A stretch of DNA of 30,613 nucleotides from Ophiostoma sp. CBS 140.51 (lineage: Eukaryota; Ascomycota; Sordariomycetes; Ophiostomatales; Ophiostomataceae). Made by a program: the position numbers and the translations under genes. The notes beneath the pieces were generated by a model that was given only the letters and a program-made list of their open reading frames with translations, did no database searches and was not told the origin of the DNA. The stretch spans positions 1 to 30,613 of the forward strand of contig JANSLP010000370.1 of the NCBI GenBank assembly GCA_029298735.1, given 5' to 3'. Numbering within the stretch: position 1 is the first letter of the stretch; each line of letters starts with the position of its first letter. Shown piece by piece: positions 29,568 to 30,613 of the stretch.

Positions 29568-30613
29568 GGTAATAGCTGTCAAGGTCAAAATGATTGGCGA
29601 TCGAGTTCTGATTCTAAAACCCGTCGATCACTGGGTACAGTTGTCGTATTAATACAGCCTCGAATCTGCAGAGTGCTGTCGGTTGATGTCAACCGGATCA
29701 TCACTGATTCCCCATGTTTTGTTGCAATCCAACCTGCATCGCCATCTCGGTATTATTCTGTGCGATGAACGCCACATCAAGCTTGATTTTTAGCAGGTGC
29801 TCGGCCCTGTAAGTCGGCAGGGATCGACAACCGCTGTTGCCCAAAAAGCATTCATCGCGCGCCTAAATTCCCCATGGAATCCACAGGTCTCGACAATGTT
29901 CAGCAAAAAACCAGCAAAAGCAACATATAGCTCCTCTGTCCACCCCAGAAAACCCGGCGCACCTCCGCAGTTTGTCTCCCCGCAAAATGCACACAAAATC
30001 CACACACCCCACGCCTGCAATTAGGACGACAGAAGCATGGCAAGGGTCGATCAAGGCCTCAATGGAGCTACCAGTGTGCATTTAGTGCATTCGATTGTTG
30101 ATCCTTCTCGTCGACGCTGCAATTGAGGCCGAGCAAGAGGCGGCAGCAAGGTTGTCCATCACTATTCAAGGAGAGTAAACAAGCGAAAGATTCTCTTTTT
30201 TGCAACATACGCCAGATGAAGAGCTTGAGAGAATAAGAAATTCTGGCACGATTTCCCTAGAACCTGTCATCCCCACATTCGCCACCACCCGAACAAGACA
30301 CACCAGCTGACACGAACCAGAAACAGGCCTAGTTTGCGGGTTCCCGCCGATAAACGACCGCCCTCAACGACCTGCCTAGATCATGACAATTGCTGTCAAA
30401 CAAAGCCAATATCTTCTCGGGTCAAAACACGCGAGGTTTGTTTATGCTAGCGATGAAAATGTATATGGCAATACCGTATATGGCAACTGGCTGTTTCTGT
30501 TTTGCGCCCATTATCAAAAAAAAAAAAAAAAAAAAAAAAAAAACAACGTGGCACATTGCGCGACGACACCTATTGCGGGTCTTTGAATCGCGGGGCCCCC
30601 ATGTTTCTCGCCC
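29568..30613. other. Upstream region of the rhamnosidase gene and right edge
   Basis: No gene recognised. TATTAATA at 29647-29654, 80 bases before the rhamnosidase ATG, is a candidate TATA element. Frames at 29790-30081 have no domain and overlap on both strands. The right part holds a 28-base poly(A) run. Confidence 0.5.
30516..30543 (+). repeat. Poly(A) tract, 28 bases
   Basis: 28 consecutive A, the longest homopolymer of the window. It may be a microsatellite or the tail of a retroposed copy; no target-site duplication was found by eye. Confidence 0.9.

Noticed and set aside
1..30613. tRNA genes
   Set aside because: No B-box-like GGTTCRA segment with a matching A-box and foldable arms was found by eye on either strand; a covariance scan could still find one.

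Overview
The window reads as nuclear DNA of a filamentous ascomycete (Pezizomycotina, probably a Sordariomycete). Evidence: short introns of about 49 to 85 bases with GTRNGT donors and CTAAC-type branch points; two Zn2Cys6 regulators; fungal MFS classes; an Rds1/LsdA-type ferritin-like protein; a fungal arylsulfotransferase; and a solitary 5S rRNA gene outside any rDNA array. Genus cannot be decided from sequence alone.

Layout. 1-1268: a small spliced gene for a 101-residue Cys-rich zinc-ribbon-like protein. 1269-5031: long non-coding stretch with simple repeats, ending in the leader of a membrane-anchored RlpA-like (double-psi beta-barrel) protein (5032-6375). 6603-6721: 5S rRNA gene, minus strand. 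7436-9172: DHA2-type MFS transporter with an acidic dileucine vacuolar signal. 9173-11607: gene-poor, with a broken tandem chromodomain gene. 11608-12573: secreted Rds1-like ferritin-fold protein. 12574-15314: gene-poor, with phased 10-bp tandem repeats.

15315-24473 is a compact block: an extracellular arylsulfotransferase (minus), a divergently transcribed Dal5-type anion permease (plus), then two Zn2Cys6 regulators transcribed head-to-head from a shared 426-bp promoter. Beyond lie a decayed type-B carboxylesterase fragment (about 24520-24912), an NmrA/isoflavone-reductase-like oxidoreductase (25050-26022, minus) and a secreted GH78-type alpha-L-rhamnosidase-like protein (27000-29567, minus).

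How they may work together (inference): the rhamnosidase would release rhamnose from plant phenolic glycosides outside the cell, the arylsulfotransferase would act on phenols or phenyl sulfates, the permease would import a small organic anion, the NmrA-like reductase would act on the aglycone or serve as a redox sensor, and one or both regulators would control the set. Each family call rests on motifs; the cluster function is a hypothesis.

Six protein-coding genes needed a choice of start or splice reconstruction: five spliced gene models (878-1268, 11608-12573, 15315-17104, 17808-19400, 25050-26022) plus the spliced regulator 19534-22013 were joined by reading splice signals; in every case the reading frame closes exactly and restores family motifs across the junction.
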